DNA from: Methanomicrobiales archaeon | GTDB lineage: Archaea; Halobacteriota; Methanomicrobia; Methanomicrobiales; Methanospirillaceae | Assembly (NCBI GenBank): GCA_017883495.1 | Contig: JADGNL010000028.1 | Coordinates: 1 to 23,630, forward strand | Reading direction: 5' to 3' | DNA length: 23,630 nt | In this document: positions 22,765-23,630 of the stretch, one piece after another | How positions within the stretch are numbered: position 1 is the first letter of the stretch | Layout of the letters: every line of letters begins with the position of its first letter | The notes under the pieces: generated by a model | What the model was told of the DNA's origin: nothing | The model's database searches: none | Seen by the model: only the letters and a program-made list of their open reading frames with translations | Program-made: the position numbers and the translations under genes

Positions 22765-23630
22765 GACAGGTCGAAGTCCTGACCGAGGCCCTGCCGTACA
22801 TCCGGCAGTTCCGCGGCACGGTCATGGTGATCAAGCTCGGGGGCCACGCGATGGTCGACCCGGGCGTACTCGAGGCCGCGATCCGGGACGTGGTGCTCCT
22901 GCACTACATCGGCATCCGCGTGGTGCTCGTCCACGGGGGCGGCCCGGAGATCACGGAGAAGATGAAGGCGCTCGGCAAGGAGCCGAAGTTCGTCGCGGGC
23001 CTGCGGGTCACGGACGAGGACACGCTCGAGGTCGCGCAGATGGTGCTCGTCGGGAAGATCTCGTCGAACATCGTCTCCCTCCTCGAGAAGAGCGGCGCGC
23101 ACGGCGTCGGCCTCTCCGGCAACGACGGCGGCCTCCTGGTCGCGCGGCGCATGGGCCCGCAGCTCGTCCGGGTCGGCGACCACGACGAGCAGGTCGACCT
23201 CGGGCACGTGGGCGAGGTCCAGGTGGTCGACCCGGCGCTCCTCTCGACCCTGCTCGAGGCCGGGTACATCCCCGTGGTCGCCCCGATCGCGATCGACCGG
23301 GACGGCAACTCGCTCAACATCAACGCGGACACGGCGGCCGCGATGATCGCGGTCGCGCTGAAGGCTTACAAGCTGATCAACATGACCGACGTGGACGGGG
23401 TCATGGACCGCGACCGCACCAAGGTCTACCGCCGCCTCTCCATGGACGAGGCACTCGCGATGATCGGCTCGGGGGCCGTTGCGGGTGGCATGATCCCCAA
23501 GGTCGAGGGGATGTGCCGGGCGCTCGAGGCCGGCGTCCGGTTCGCGCACATCATCAACGGCAACACCGAGCACAATCTCCTCCTCGAGCTCTTCACCCGC
23601 GACGGCGTCGGGACGATGATCTTCGCCTGA
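22761..23630 (+). CDS. argB: Acetylglutamate kinase
   Basis: ArgB phosphorylates N-acetylglutamate, the controlled second step of arginine synthesis. The 289-residue protein has the amino-acid-kinase fold markers IKLGGHAM (24-31, with Lys25), VHGGGPEI (57-64), SGNDGG, the NINADTAA segment and the late GGMIPKVEG. An N-terminal helix (LTEALPYIRQFRG, 7-19) before the kinase core resembles the extension of arginine-inhibited hexameric enzymes, so feedback inhibition by arginine is likely (inference from family). ATG 22761 overlaps the argJ stop by four bases, giving translational coupling. The TGA stop is the last codon of the window, so any further operon genes lie outside. Confidence 0.97.
   Translation: MRQVEVLTEALPYIRQFRGTVMVIKLGGHAMVDPGVLEAAIRDVVLLHYIGIRVVLVHGGGPEITEKMKALGKEPKFVAGLRVTDEDTLEVAQMVLVGKISSNIVSLLEKSGAHGVGLSGNDGGLLVARRMGPQLVRVGDHDEQVDLGHVGEVQVVDPALLSTLLEAGYIPVVAPIAIDRDGNSLNINADTAAAMIAVALKAYKLINMTDVDGVMDRDRTKVYRRLSMDEALAMIGSGAVAGGMIPKVEGMCRALEAGVRFAHIINGNTEHNLLLELFTRDGVGTMIFA

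Overview
The window is a GC-rich, gene-dense piece of a methanogenic archaeon, most likely a hydrogenotroph of the Methanomicrobiales type. The basis is a complete F420-reducing hydrogenase operon (frhADGB), the methanopterin-specific GTP cyclohydrolase MptA, a class I HMG-CoA reductase for archaeal lipids, a Trm5-type tRNA methyltransferase, and archaeal promoter layout: TATA-like boxes about 26-31 nt before many start codons, so many messages look leaderless. No tRNA, rRNA, CRISPR array or insertion sequence was recognised.

Layout. Positions 1-230 hold the possible end of a gene that enters from the left. Positions 315-1739 (minus) hold an AT-rich gene, clearly foreign in composition, for a HEPN-motif protein resembling the ApeA-type defence family. 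A gene-poor stretch follows, then purL (plus). Next come a flavodoxin and ilvC (minus), with ilvC divergent from mptA (plus). The frh operon (7095-10821) has its own long leader, two dyad elements near its promoter, and an FrhG with two competing translation starts. After the operon's oligo-T terminator lies a divergent FtsZ/tubulin-fold protein.

From 12012 to 15167 the minus strand carries a run of four well supported and three less certain small genes for extremely hydrophilic, probably disordered proteins. They have Gly/Ser/Thr-rich tails, heptad-repeat charged helices and repeated short motifs. I recognise none of them by name. This cluster is the best candidate for an undescribed system, possibly a stress-protection or hydrophilin-like island.

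The right part is housekeeping: a Trm5-like methyltransferase (minus), head-to-head with hmgA (plus); rimI (minus), tail-to-tail with hmgA; a DUF1015 protein; hisG; and an arginine operon argC - CBS protein - argJ - argB joined by short gaps or ATGA overlaps. The window ends exactly at the argB stop.

Functionally, the window combines H2-dependent F420 reduction, cofactor (methanopterin) synthesis, purine, branched-chain, histidine and arginine biosynthesis, and isoprenoid lipid supply, with two accessory stretches (230-1740 and 12012-15167) that stand apart in base composition or protein character. Base-composition statements are by eye, not computed.
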